Shown: positions 6,417 to 13,822, counted from the stretch's first letter. The stretch is 19,163 nt of DNA from Thiobacillus sp. (GCA_020217265.1 JAIWOS010000161.1:1-19163); one strand, 5' to 3'. Translations and numbers: made by a program. The notes: a model not told the origin generated them from the sequence alone.

Positions 6417-8141
6417 TCACTTCGACGCGGCCACCCAGACCCCGTCCCACCCCGCATCCGGCGGCGTCTGCCGGAACGCGGCGATCCGCTCCAGCATGAC
6501 CTGCGCCGGGCGATCCCCCGGCATGGCGGAGAGGCATTCCCTGAACGCCGCTTCGGCCGCATCCCAGTCCCGCGCGCGATAGCGCGCGAGTCCTGCTTCG
6601 AAGCCCTGCACGGCAGCGCGTGCAGCGTCGTTCAGCGAGGTGGCTACGCCGATGAGTTCGTGCACCCGCACCGGCTCCTGCTTGCCGGCGACGCGCAGGC
6701 TGTCGATTTCGCGAAAAGCCAGGCTGTCGCCCGCGAGCTTGCGTGTGGCATCGCTGACGAGTATCCGCGTGCCGTAGAACTTGTTGGCCTGCTCCAGCCG
6801 GGAGGCGATGTTGACCGTGTCGCCGATGACGGTGTAGCCGCGCGAGGTTTCGGAGCCGATGTTGCCGACGGTGACCTCGCCGCTGGCGAGCCCCATGCGG
6901 ACGTTGACAGCCGGCAGGCCGTGGGTGACGCCGAAGAGTTCGGGCAACGCGGCGCGGAAGGTTTCCAGCCGCGCCATCTGGTCGAGCGCGGCGAGGCACG
7001 CCAGCCGCGCATGGTCGGCGGGTTCGACGAAAGGCGGCCCCCAGAAGGCCATGACGGCGTCGCCGATGTACTTGTCGACGATGCCCTGCCGTTCGCGTAT
7101 GCCTTCGGCCATGAGCGCGAAGTAGCGGTTGAGGAAGCGCACCGCCATGTCCGGCGTGAGGCCTTCGCACAGCTGGGTGAAGCCTTCGAGGTCGGAGAAG
7201 AACACGGTCATCGTCTGCCGTTCGCCGCGGTCGGCGGCGAGGCGGTTTTCCAGCAGGTGCTGCACGATGCGCGGGTCGACGTACTGGCCGAAGGTGGCGC
7301 GGATGCGCTCCTTTTCGCGCAGGCCGCCGACCATGTGGTTGAACGAGGTCGCCAGCGTGGCGAGCTCGTCGTGGGTCTTAACCCGGATTTCGACTTCGAG
7401 GTCACCCGCCTCGACGGCGCGGGTGCCGCCCAGCAGGCGCTTGACCGGATCGACCAGCGAGCGGGTGACGAACGCCGCAAAAATCAGGCCGAGCGCGGTG
7501 GCGATCGCGGTGACGATCCAGTTGAGCGTGGTGGCGCGTTCCTCTTCTTTCTTGGCCTGGCTGGCGGTGTCCTGGGTGAGCTTGTTGAGCAGATCGATGG
7601 TCTTGCCGATCTCGACGTCGACGGTGTCCTTTTCCTGCAAGAGCGCCTCGCGCACGATCTTCTCGGAGCGCGGCGTGCCCTCCTGCGCCTCAATCTGGAA
7701 CTGGCGGAAGCGCATGTGGAAGTGCTGGCGCGCGGTCTGGATCGCGGGGAGCTGCCTGCCGAGCACGGCGAGCGTGACACGGTCGAGTTCGATGGCCTTC
7801 TGCGCCTCGGCCTCATTCAGCAGGCGCAGCGAGGAATCGACGATCTGGTCGGCGTTGACGCCGCGCAGGTCGAAGCCGGTGGACTCCTTCTCGATGAAGG
7901 CGGGATCGGGCTTTGCCGCGTCCATGCCCGCCATCACCCGCTCCATGTGCACCATCTGCTGGCGGATGAGGATTTCCACGCTGGCCACCTGTTGCTGCAG
8001 CGGCAGGTAGTAGTCGGCCAGCGCGCGCACCTGGTTGTTGAGCTGGCGGAAGTTGAGCACCGATAGCCAGGTGACGATCACCATCAGCACCAGCAGGGCG
8101 AGCGTGATGCTGAATATCTTGAGGCTGATGGGCAGTCGCAT
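6417..8141 (-). CDS. Membrane-bound class III adenylate/guanylate cyclase with HAMP domain
   Basis: This 574-residue protein has TM1 (8-29), a helical periplasmic sensor region (about 30-205), TM2 (207-226), a HAMP domain (227-280) and a class III cyclase domain (about 308-470). The catalytic set is complete: metal-binding Asp317 in FFSDLEGFT and Asp361 in KYIGDAVMAFWG, purine-contacting Lys357, and Asp441, Asn444 and Arg448 in GDTVNIASRLE. Lys with Asp at the purine positions favours ATP, so cAMP is the likely product. A C-terminal extension (about 505-560, AVQGFEAGLARYRARDWDAAEAAF region) looks like one or two TPR-type helix pairs. The ATG at 8141 has CCCGGGGA about 7-10 bases upstream. It follows the phospholipase D gene by 20 bp, so the two are probably one operon. 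The signal sensed is unknown. Confidence 0.9.
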   Translation of the reverse strand: MRLPISLKIFSITLALLVLMVIVTWLSVLNFRQLNNQVRALADYYLPLQQQVASVEILIRQQMVHMERVMAGMDAAKPDPAFIEKESTGFDLRGVNADQIVDSSLRLLNEAEAQKAIELDRVTLAVLGRQLPAIQTARQHFHMRFRQFQIEAQEGTPRSEKIVREALLQEKDTVDVEIGKTIDLLNKLTQDTASQAKKEEERATTLNWIVTAIATALGLIFAAFVTRSLVDPVKRLLGGTRAVEAGDLEVEIRVKTHDELATLATSFNHMVGGLREKERIRATFGQYVDPRIVQHLLENRLAADRGERQTMTVFFSDLEGFTQLCEGLTPDMAVRFLNRYFALMAEGIRERQGIVDKYIGDAVMAFWGPPFVEPADHARLACLAALDQMARLETFRAALPELFGVTHGLPAVNVRMGLASGEVTVGNIGSETSRGYTVIGDTVNIASRLEQANKFYGTRILVSDATRKLAGDSLAFREIDSLRVAGKQEPVRVHELIGVATSLNDAARAAVQGFEAGLARYRARDWDAAEAAFRECLSAMPGDRPAQVMLERIAAFRQTPPDAGWDGVWVAASK

Positions 8142-8161
8142 GGCATTTTCCCCGGGAGTGT

Positions 8162-9658
8162 TCAAAGCACCGGCTTGAGCGGCAGCAGCTGCCACAGCCG
8201 CACCTGGCCGCGCCGGGTAAGCGGCACGTACTGGTCGGGCTCGTCGGCGGCGCGCCAGCTGTTTTCCGGACGCAGGTCGGTTTCCATGATCTCCTGCAGC
8301 TGCCGCGCCAGGCCTTCGTGCCGGATGATCGCCCCGACCTCGGTGTTGAGATTTTCCGAGCGCGGGTCGAAATTGAAGGTACCGACGAAAGCGACTTTTC
8401 CATCGACCACCATGCTCTTGGCGTGCAGCGCAAACACCGGCGGTCTGGCAGGTGCGTTGGCACGCGACATCAGGGCGGCCCGGCTGGCCGGATCGGGCTT
8501 GAACTCGCGGATGTCGAGGCCCATCTTCAGCAGCGCGCGCCGCTGTTTGCGGTAACCCGAGAAGGCCTGCAGGTTGTCGGTGGAAGCGAGCGAGTTGGTG
8601 AGGATGCGCACCTTGACGCCGCGCGCCACCGCGGCCCTGAACAAGGCCTTCGCCCGGTCCGACAGCACCAGGTAGGGCGACTGGATCAGGATCGATTCCT
8701 TCGCCCCGGCCACCAGCTGCGCCAGCGCGGCGCCACTTGTTCCGCCGCCGCCGAGGCTCCAGCGGTTGCCGTTCTTCCCTGGCGTGTCGTGAATGAATTC
8801 GACCGGCCCCCAGGCCATGTCACGCGCCAATCGCGCGAAGGATTCCGGTGTCGCCGCGATCGCGGCCCGCACCTCGGGCGCAAAATTCTCCGGCCGCGCG
8901 GCGTAGGCGTGGAGTTCGCGATACACCTGCTGCACTTCGTCAGCGTCCACCTTCACGTGCTTTTTCATCAGGCCCAGGCCGTCGAAGCGTGCCTCTACCG
9001 GCACCGCGAGTGGACTGGTCCAGAAGGCGTCGAAGTTCGCCCGCATGGTTTTCACAGACTCGCCCAGCAGCAGCACGTCGCGGTCGCGAAAGGCGTAGTC
9101 GCGGTCGTAGTCGAAGTATTCGTCGGCCATGTTGCGTCCGCCGGTAATGCCCACGCGGCCGTCGACGATGAAGGTCTTGTCGTGCATGCGCTGGTTCACC
9201 CCGCGAAAATCGGTGATGACATTGAGCAGCCGCGTGTGCAGCGGCGTGCCGACCTTGTGCCTGGGGTTGTAGATGCGGATGTCGACGTTGGGATGCCTGG
9301 CCAGCGCGAGCAGGGTCTTGTCGGGCGCGTCGATCAGCAGATCGTCGACCAGCACGCGCACCCGGACGCCGCGCTCGGCTGCGCGCAGCAGGGCCTCGGC
9401 GGCAAGGATGCCGACGTTGTCGCTGCTCCAGATGAAATATTGCACCTCGATGCTGTGCCGCGCGTGGTCGGCGAGCCAGGCCCGCGCGCGCAGCGCGGAT
9501 TCGCCCGTGTCGAGCAGGGTGGCGCCGGTCTGACCCGGGTGGGCGGCGATTTCAGCATCGATTAGGGCCATGTCCGCCGGCGGTGTGGCAGCGCGGGCGG
9601 CGGCCCACACCGTCATCACCAGCAGCACTGCCATGCAAAACCTCGTGGCCCCGATCAT
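8162..9658 (-). CDS. Secreted phospholipase D-family protein, ClsC (cardiolipin synthase C)-like
   Basis: The 498-residue protein has an N-terminal hydrophobic signal (about 5-22, ending ARA/ATP). It carries two HKD motifs: His159-x-Lys161-x4-Asp166 followed by GGRN (173-176), and His412-x-Lys414-x4-Asp419 followed by GTFNFDPRSENLNTE (426-440). The second block and the overall length resemble ClsC/YmdC, which makes cardiolipin from phosphatidylglycerol and phosphatidylethanolamine. I therefore infer a phosphatidyl transferase or phospholipase at the periplasmic face of the membrane. Other PLD-family activities (nuclease, toxin) fit less well. The start at 9658 has GGGGGGAA a few bases before it; the longer open frame upstream encodes no signal peptide. 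A -10-like TACAAT lies on the minus strand at 9717-9712. The cyclase gene starts 20 bp after its stop. Confidence 0.85.
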   Translation of the reverse strand: MIGATRFCMAVLLVMTVWAAARAATPPADMALIDAEIAAHPGQTGATLLDTGESALRARAWLADHARHSIEVQYFIWSSDNVGILAAEALLRAAERGVRVRVLVDDLLIDAPDKTLLALARHPNVDIRIYNPRHKVGTPLHTRLLNVITDFRGVNQRMHDKTFIVDGRVGITGGRNMADEYFDYDRDYAFRDRDVLLLGESVKTMRANFDAFWTSPLAVPVEARFDGLGLMKKHVKVDADEVQQVYRELHAYAARPENFAPEVRAAIAATPESFARLARDMAWGPVEFIHDTPGKNGNRWSLGGGGTSGAALAQLVAGAKESILIQSPYLVLSDRAKALFRAAVARGVKVRILTNSLASTDNLQAFSGYRKQRRALLKMGLDIREFKPDPASRAALMSRANAPARPPVFALHAKSMVVDGKVAFVGTFNFDPRSENLNTEVGAIIRHEGLARQLQEIMETDLRPENSWRAADEPDQYVPLTRRGQVRLWQLLPLKPVL

Positions 9659-9842
9659 GTTCCCCCCGATACGCGCGTGTCTGCCGATGGTCCGGCCTGT
9701 CCATGGTGCGGATTGTATCGGCTCCGGACGGCCATTCCGCCTCCCCGATTGACCGTGTACCCGACTGGTGCGGCGGAATGCCGCAGCCCAGCCTTTGCCG
9801 GCACGCCTAGAATCCTGCTCATAACAAAGGAGGAGAGAGCGC

Positions 9843-10793
9843 ATGAAAGCACCGTATGCCTGGCTGCTTGCCGGCTGTCTTGCAACGGGAGGCGCGCACG
9901 CCAGTTGCGGCGCGGCATTCTGTTCCAGCTCGAACGACTGGCTGACCTTGACCCAGGACGTCGCCGCCGGCTGGCGCGCATGGATGCAGGCGGAATACAT
10001 CAAGCAGGACCAGCTGCGCCGCGGCACGGAAAAGCTCTCGCCTGGGCAGGTGGCGTCGCATCACGAAGAGGTCAAGACGCTGAACCGCAACGCCCTCTTC
10101 GGTCTGGAATTTGGCTTCATGCCGGAGTGGAGCGCGAGCCTGGTCCTGCCGGTCTCGAATCGCGAGCATTTGCACATCCATCACCACCACGGCACGCCCA
10201 TCCCCGAAACCTGGCAGTACGACCAGATCGGCGACGCGCGCGTGACGCTGCGCTACCAGCCAGCGACACGCGCGACGGGAAACACCTCGTGGAGCGTGCA
10301 GGGCGGCCTGAAACTGCCGACCGGCCGCACCGACGTTCGCAATGCCGACGGCGACGAAGCGGAACGCAGCGTGCAGCCCGGCACCGGCACCACTGATCTG
10401 CTGCTGGGCGGCGGCATCGCCCGCCGGCTCGATGCCTTGCCGGGCACGCTGTTCGCCAATCTCACCTTGCAGGCACCGCTCGACGAGAACGGCGGCTACC
10501 GGCCCGGCGGGCGGGCCGGCCTGCAGGCCGGCTGGCTGCTGCCGGTGCAGGGCAGGCTCGACCTGATCCTGCAGGGCAATGTCCTGCACCTCATGCGCGA
10601 TCGCGGCATCCATGCCGAACCCGAAGACAGCGGCCGGACGGAAGTGGCGCTCGTGCCCGGCCTGGCATACGCCTGGTCACGCCAGGTGTCGGTCTACGGC
10701 CAGCTGGAGCTGCCGGTCTACCAGCGGGTGAACGGCATACAGCTCGCCCACGACTATGCGCTGTCGCTCGGCCTGAGTTTCGTTCTGGACTGA
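9843..10793 (+). CDS. Secreted beta-barrel-like outer-membrane protein with His cluster
   Basis: The 316-residue product has a signal peptide (cleavage after AHA at 18-20), and the mature protein begins SCGAAFCSS with two close cysteines. The rest alternates polar and hydrophobic residues in many short strands (for example NALFGLEFGF, ASLVLPVS, WSVQGGLKLPTG, DLLLGGGIARRL) and ends LGLSFVLD. This pattern is that of an outer-membrane barrel of the MetA/phenol-pathway-like (porin-type) group. The 'CGAAFC' start is a feature I associate with a proteobacterial subfamily of these. HLHIHHHH (109-116) is a possible metal-binding loop. Its substrate is unknown. AAAGGAGGAGAGAG lies just before the ATG, a very strong ribosome binding site. 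The stop is 7 bp from the convergent aroC stop. Confidence 0.75.
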   Translation: MKAPYAWLLAGCLATGGAHASCGAAFCSSSNDWLTLTQDVAAGWRAWMQAEYIKQDQLRRGTEKLSPGQVASHHEEVKTLNRNALFGLEFGFMPEWSASLVLPVSNREHLHIHHHHGTPIPETWQYDQIGDARVTLRYQPATRATGNTSWSVQGGLKLPTGRTDVRNADGDEAERSVQPGTGTTDLLLGGGIARRLDALPGTLFANLTLQAPLDENGGYRPGGRAGLQAGWLLPVQGRLDLILQGNVLHLMRDRGIHAEPEDSGRTEVALVPGLAYAWSRQVSVYGQLELPVYQRVNGIQLAHDYALSLGLSFVLD

Positions 10794-10800
10794 AGCGGAT

Positions 10801-11898
10801 TCAGCCGCGCGCGGGCACCACCGGCGTTGTGCGCACCACGTCACCGCACTGCGCCCGATGGCGCAGCGCATGATCCATCACGACGACGGCCATCAGCGCC
10901 TCGAGGATGGGCGTGGCGCGGATACCGACGCAGGGATCGTGACGCCCGTGGGTGACGACTTCGATGGGGTTGCCGGCGCGGTCGATGGAGCGGCCCGGCA
11001 GACGGATACTGGAGGTCGGCTTGATCGCGACATGACACACCAGATCCTGCCCGGTGGAAATGCCCCCGAGCACGCCGCCGGCGTGGTTGGAGAGGAAGCC
11101 TTGCGGCGTGATTTCGTCGCGGTGCTCGGTGCCCTTCTGCCTGGCCGACGCCATGCCGTCGCCGATTTCCACGCCCTTGACGGCGTTGAGTCCCATCAGC
11201 GCGTGCGCGAGGTCGGCGTCGAGCTTGTCGTAAAGCGGCTCTCCCAGCCCGACCGGCACCCGGTCGGCCACCACGGTGCAGCGCGCGCCGACCGAGTCGC
11301 CGGATTTCCGCAGCGCGTCCATGTAGGCTTCGAGCTCGGGCACGATGGCAGCGTTGGGCGCGAAGAAGGCGTTGTTGCCGACCTCGTCCCATGACACGAA
11401 GGGAATCTCGACCTCGCCCAGCGCGCTCATGTATCCGCGGATGCGCACGCCGTAGGCCTCAGCGAGCCATTTTTTTGCGATTGCGCCCGCGCCGACGATG
11501 GGCGCGGTGAGTCGCGCCGACGACCGGCCGCCGCCGCGCGGATCGCGAAAGCCGTATTTTTGCGTGTAGGTGTAGTCGGCGTGCCCGGGGCGGAAGGTGT
11601 CGGCGATGTTGCCGTAATCCTTGCTGCGCTGGTCTTCGTTGCGAATCAGGAGCGCAATCGGCGTGCCGGTGGTTCTGCCTTCGTAGAGGCCGGAAAGAAT
11701 CTCGACCGTGTCCGATTCCTGCCGCTGGGTGACGTGGCGCGAGGTGCCGGGTTTCCTGCGGTCGAGGTCGTGCTGCACGTCGACCGCATCGAGGCTCAGG
11801 CCGGGGGGGCAGCCGTCGACCACACAGCCGATGGCGGGGCCGTGCGATTCGCCGAACACGGTGACGCAAAAGAGTTTGCCGAGGGTGCTGCCAGACAT
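10801..11898 (-). CDS. aroC: Chorismate synthase
   Basis: AroC converts 5-enolpyruvylshikimate-3-phosphate to chorismate, the last step of the shikimate pathway, with reduced FMN in the cytoplasm. The 365-residue product has the usual length and all family signatures: [18 protein letters not shown] (7-24), [20 protein letters not shown] (103-122), [11 protein letters not shown] (122-132), the later [10 protein letters not shown], and near the C-terminus [16 protein letters not shown]. The gene stands alone between a convergent outer-membrane protein gene and the divergent bfd. The ribosome binding site is weak. A run of seven A residues (minus strand) encodes part of AKKW (141-144); the frame is intact there. 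Confidence 0.97.
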   Translation of the reverse strand: MSGSTLGKLFCVTVFGESHGPAIGCVVDGCPPGLSLDAVDVQHDLDRRKPGTSRHVTQRQESDTVEILSGLYEGRTTGTPIALLIRNEDQRSKDYGNIADTFRPGHADYTYTQKYGFRDPRGGGRSSARLTAPIVGAGAIAKKWLAEAYGVRIRGYMSALGEVEIPFVSWDEVGNNAFFAPNAAIVPELEAYMDALRKSGDSVGARCTVVADRVPVGLGEPLYDKLDADLAHALMGLNAVKGVEIGDGMASARQKGTEHRDEITPQGFLSNHAGGVLGGISTGQDLVCHVAIKPTSSIRLPGRSIDRAGNPIEVVTHGRHDPCVGIRATPILEALMAVVVMDHALRHRAQCGDVVRTTPVVPARG

Positions 11899-11934
11899 GG
11901 AATCTACCGGAAACAGGGCCGTGGAATGGGCCGG

Positions 11935-11943
11935 AGTCTAGCA
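11935..11943 (-). promoter_or_regulatory. Possible extended -10 promoter of aroC
   Basis: The minus strand reads TGCTAGACT (11943-11935), an extended -10 element with four of six -10 matches. It lies about 37 bp before the aroC ATG. No good -35 is visible, so the call is tentative. Confidence 0.3.
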
Positions 11944-12033
11944 CAGGCGCGACTTGCGCCGCCGCGGGGCGAAGCTCCATCGCACCGCTCCCGCACTCGG
12001 ATTGCTCGCGGGATTCGACCATTCAAGAGCCAT

Positions 12034-12052
12034 GTTATTGACAATCATTCTC
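12034..12052 (+). promoter_or_regulatory. Fur box in front of bfd
   Basis: The 19 bases starting GTTATTGACAATCATT match the classical Fur consensus (GATAATGATAATCATTATC) at 15 of 19 positions. The site covers the -35 element of the bfd promoter. Iron-loaded Fur should therefore repress bfd when iron is plentiful, which fits Bfd's role in releasing stored iron during shortage. It may also affect the divergent aroC, but it lies over 90 bp from the aroC -10 candidate. Confidence 0.85.
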
Positions 12053-12065
12053 ATTCCTATAAGAT
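12038..12065 (+). promoter_or_regulatory. Promoter of bfd
   Basis: A perfect TTGACA (12038-12043) and TAAGAT (12060-12065, four of six) are separated by 16 bp. The transcript would start near 12072, about 30 bases before the bfd ATG. The -35 is inside the Fur box. Confidence 0.7.
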
Positions 12066-12102
12066 ACGCACAACCCTCCTCAACCCAATCCAGGATCGCA
12101 CC

Positions 12103-12315
12103 ATGTATGTCTGCCTGTGCCATAGCGTAACCGACGCCGACATCCACCGCCTCGTCCGCACCGAAGGGGTCTGTACCGTACGCCAGCTGGGCGAGCACCT
12201 GGGGGTCGCCACCCAGTGCGGCAAGTGCGCCAAGTGCGCCAAGGACGTGTTGCGCGAGGCGCGCCAGAGCATTGCGGCCGAGTCGGATTGCCCCGCGCTG
12301 CTGGCTGCCGTGTGA
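12103..12315 (+). CDS. bfd: Bacterioferritin-associated ferredoxin Bfd
   Basis: The 70-residue [2Fe-2S] protein starts MYVCLCHSVTD. It has the four cluster ligands at the same positions as E. coli Bfd: Cys4 and Cys6 at the N-terminus, and Cys39 and Cys42 in QCGKC. Bfd binds bacterioferritin near its haem and passes electrons that reduce the Fe(III) core, so iron can leave. Two further cysteines, Cys24 and Cys45, stand outside the usual set (a third is Cys63). Cys45 falls in an exact tandem 9-mer (12223-12240), which makes the local motif CGKCAKCAK. AGGA lies about 8 bases before the ATG. It is controlled by a Fur box, and bfr follows 163 bp downstream. Confidence 0.95.
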   Translation: MYVCLCHSVTDADIHRLVRTEGVCTVRQLGEHLGVATQCGKCAKCAKDVLREARQSIAAESDCPALLAAV

Positions 12316-12365
12316 AACGTTTCCATTCTCATTTTCACCCGTGCCCGCTTAACCCGCGACCTTCC

Positions 12366-12393
12366 TTGATTTGCACAGGGCCCTCCCTAGAAT
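12366..12393 (+). promoter_or_regulatory. Possible promoter of bfr
   Basis: TTGATT (12366-12371) and TAGAAT (12388-12393) are 16 bp apart, matching four and five of six bases. The predicted start would be near 12400, giving a leader of about 80 bases before bfr. It has no clear Fur box, so bfr could be expressed independently of bfd. Confidence 0.45.
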
Positions 12394-12478
12394 GGTGAAA
12401 GGCCCGTCCGCTCATTAGCCAGTCGCATCCAGCCAGCCAAGGGCAGCCCGGGCTCCCTCATCACTCCAGGAGAGAGCC

Positions 12479-12958
12479 ATGAAAGGCGATAAAAAAGTCA
12501 TCCAGTATCTGAACAAGGCCCTTACGGTCGAACTCACCGCGATCAACCAGTATTTCCTGCACGCCCGCATGTACAAGAACTGGGGCCTCGTGGCCCTGGG
12601 CAAGCACGAGTACGAAGAATCCATAGAGGAAATGCACCACGCCGACAAGCTGATCGAGCGCATTCTCTTCCTCGAAGGCCTGCCCAACCTGCAGGATCTC
12701 AACAAGCTGATGATCGGCGAGAACGTGGTCGAATGCCTCAACTGCGACCTCAAGCTCGAACTCGGCGGACGCGCGCTCTATGTCGAAGCCATCGCCCACT
12801 GCGAGTCGGTCAAGGATTACGTCTCGCGCGACATCCTCACCGGCATCCAGAAAGACACGGAAGAGCATATCGACTACCTTGAAACGCAGCTCGACCTGGT
12901 CGAGCGCATGGGCGTACAGAACTACATGCAGACCGCCGCCGGCCCCATCGAAAGCTGA
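12479..12958 (+). CDS. bfr: Bacterioferritin
   Basis: The 159-residue iron-storage protein aligns without gaps to E. coli Bfr over its core. Of the ferroxidase ligands, Glu18, Glu51, His54, Glu94 and His130 are at their standard numbers, as is the haem ligand Met52. The sixth ligand, Glu127 in E. coli, is Thr here (KDTEEH, 125-130). Glu128 and Glu129 follow and might substitute. From memory, DTEEH occurs in other betaproteobacterial Bfr, so this may mark a subfamily and not a defect. Bfr forms 24-subunit haem-containing shells that oxidise and store iron, with Bfd as the reductive partner encoded just upstream. CCAGGAGAGAG lies before the ATG. The gene ends at a strong intrinsic terminator. 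Confidence 0.95.
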   Translation: MKGDKKVIQYLNKALTVELTAINQYFLHARMYKNWGLVALGKHEYEESIEEMHHADKLIERILFLEGLPNLQDLNKLMIGENVVECLNCDLKLELGGRALYVEAIAHCESVKDYVSRDILTGIQKDTEEHIDYLETQLDLVERMGVQNYMQTAAGPIES

Positions 12959-12976
12959 CCGTGTACGCATACAATG

Positions 12977-13001
12977 AACGCCCCCGCGCGGGGCGTTTTT
13001 T
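12977..13001 (+). terminator. Intrinsic terminator of bfr
   Basis: AACGCCCC (12977-12984) and GGGGCGTT (12990-12997) form a perfect 8-bp stem with a 5-base loop. The run of six T (12996-13001) begins within its last two bases. It starts 18 bp after the bfr stop and ends 7 bp before the start of the next gene. Confidence 0.92.
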
Positions 13002-13008
13002 GTTTGCC

Positions 13009-13635
13009 ATGACCGACACCTTTGACCTCCACTGCCGCGCCTGCCCCCGCCTCGCCGGGTTTCTCGACGACGTGCGCGCCAGGCATCCGGACTACCACGC
13101 CCGTCCCGTGCCGCCGTTCGGCGATCCGTCGGCGGCGCTGCTGATCGTCGGCCTCGCGCCCGGGATGCACGGCGCCAACCGCAGCGGCCGCCCGTTCACC
13201 GGCGACTACGCAGGCGTGCTGCTCTACGCCACGCTGCACAAATTTGGCTACGCCAGCGCGCCGGAATCGGTGTCGATGGACGATGGCCTCACGCTCACCG
13301 GCTGCCGCATCACCAACGCGGTGAAATGCCTGCCGCCCGCCAACAAGCCCGAGCCTGCCGAGATTCGCCAGTGCAACGGCTTTCTCGCCGCCGAGCTCGA
13401 GCAGCTGCCCGCGCGCGCCACCCTGCTCGCGCTGGGGCGCATCGCGCACGAAGCCGTGCTGCGCCCGCTTGGATTGAAACTGCGCGATTACGCCTTCGCC
13501 CACGGCAGCGACCACCGTCTGCCCAATGGCCTGCGGCTGGTCAGCAGCTATCATTGCTCGCGCTACAACACGCAAACCCGCCGCCTCACGCCCGAGATGT
13601 TCGAGGCCGTGTTCCGGCAGATTCAGGAGTCCTGA
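13009..13635 (+). CDS. Uracil-DNA glycosylase, family 5 (UdgB)-like
   Basis: The 208-residue protein has the layout of iron-sulfur uracil-DNA glycosylases: four cysteines for a [4Fe-4S] cluster (Cys9, Cys12 in HCRACPRL, Cys107 in NAVKCLPPANKP, Cys122). Active-site motif 1 is GLAPGMHGANRSGRPFTGD (48-66) and motif 2 is SSYHCSRYNTQTRRLT (179-194), close to the 'PSYH.SR.NT.TGRLT' form of UdgB. Family 5 enzymes lack the polar catalytic residue of family 4 motif 1 and accept uracil, hypoxanthine and other deaminated bases, so the role is base-excision repair. The start at 13009 is chosen because the protein then begins close to the first Cys pair. An upstream in-frame GTG at 12961 would translate through the terminator stem. 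The ribosome binding site is poor. The tautomerase gene starts one base after the stop. Confidence 0.85.
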   Translation: MTDTFDLHCRACPRLAGFLDDVRARHPDYHARPVPPFGDPSAALLIVGLAPGMHGANRSGRPFTGDYAGVLLYATLHKFGYASAPESVSMDDGLTLTGCRITNAVKCLPPANKPEPAEIRQCNGFLAAELEQLPARATLLALGRIAHEAVLRPLGLKLRDYAFAHGSDHRLPNGLRLVSSYHCSRYNTQTRRLTPEMFEAVFRQIQES

Positions 13636-13636
13636 C

Positions 13637-13822
13637 ATGCCCGTCGTCACCATCAAGCTCGCCGGCAGCCTCACCCGCGAACAGAAGAAAAAGGTTGCCG
13701 AGGAAATCACCGCCACGCTGGAACGCCACGCCAACAAACCGGCGTCGTACACCTACATCGCGTTCGAGGAACTGCCCGATGAAAACTGGGCGATCGCGGG
13801 CAAACTGCTGGACGAGGAATAA
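13637..13822 (+). CDS. 4-oxalocrotonate tautomerase-family small protein
   Basis: The 61-residue product begins MPVVTIKLAG. Removal of Met would expose Pro1, the catalytic base of the tautomerase superfamily, and the length is that of a 4-OT subunit. The later IAFEELPDENWAIAGKLL (41-58) matches the 'I.E.....W.IGG' end block of this group. Aligned from memory with 4-OT, the substrate-binding Arg11 and Arg39 positions are Leu and Tyr. It is therefore unlikely to be a true 4-oxalocrotonate tautomerase, and its substrate is unknown. AGGAG lies in the 3' end of the glycosylase gene, and only one base separates that stop from this ATG, so translation is probably coupled. Confidence 0.85.
   Translation: MPVVTIKLAGSLTREQKKKVAEEITATLERHANKPASYTYIAFEELPDENWAIAGKLLDEE

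Noticed and set aside
5064..8066. A 1000-codon open frame on the plus strand across the radical SAM and cyclase genes
   Set aside because: It is antisense to two genes with full family motifs. GC-rich third positions keep the opposite strand open, and the product is a low-complexity Arg/His/Ala/Gly-rich chain with no domain.
9867..9878. LLAGC lipobox-like string in the outer-membrane protein signal
   Set aside because: It sits too close to the N-terminus to leave room for a hydrophobic core, and a normal cleavage site AHA follows at 18-20. A barrel protein is more likely.
10794..10812. Possible GCGG/CCGC hairpin where the outer-membrane gene meets aroC
   Set aside because: Four base pairs without a T run are expected by chance at this GC content.
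11467..11473. A7 run (minus strand) in aroC as a frameshift site
   Set aside because: The frame and the family motifs are intact on both sides, so there is no sign of programmed slippage.
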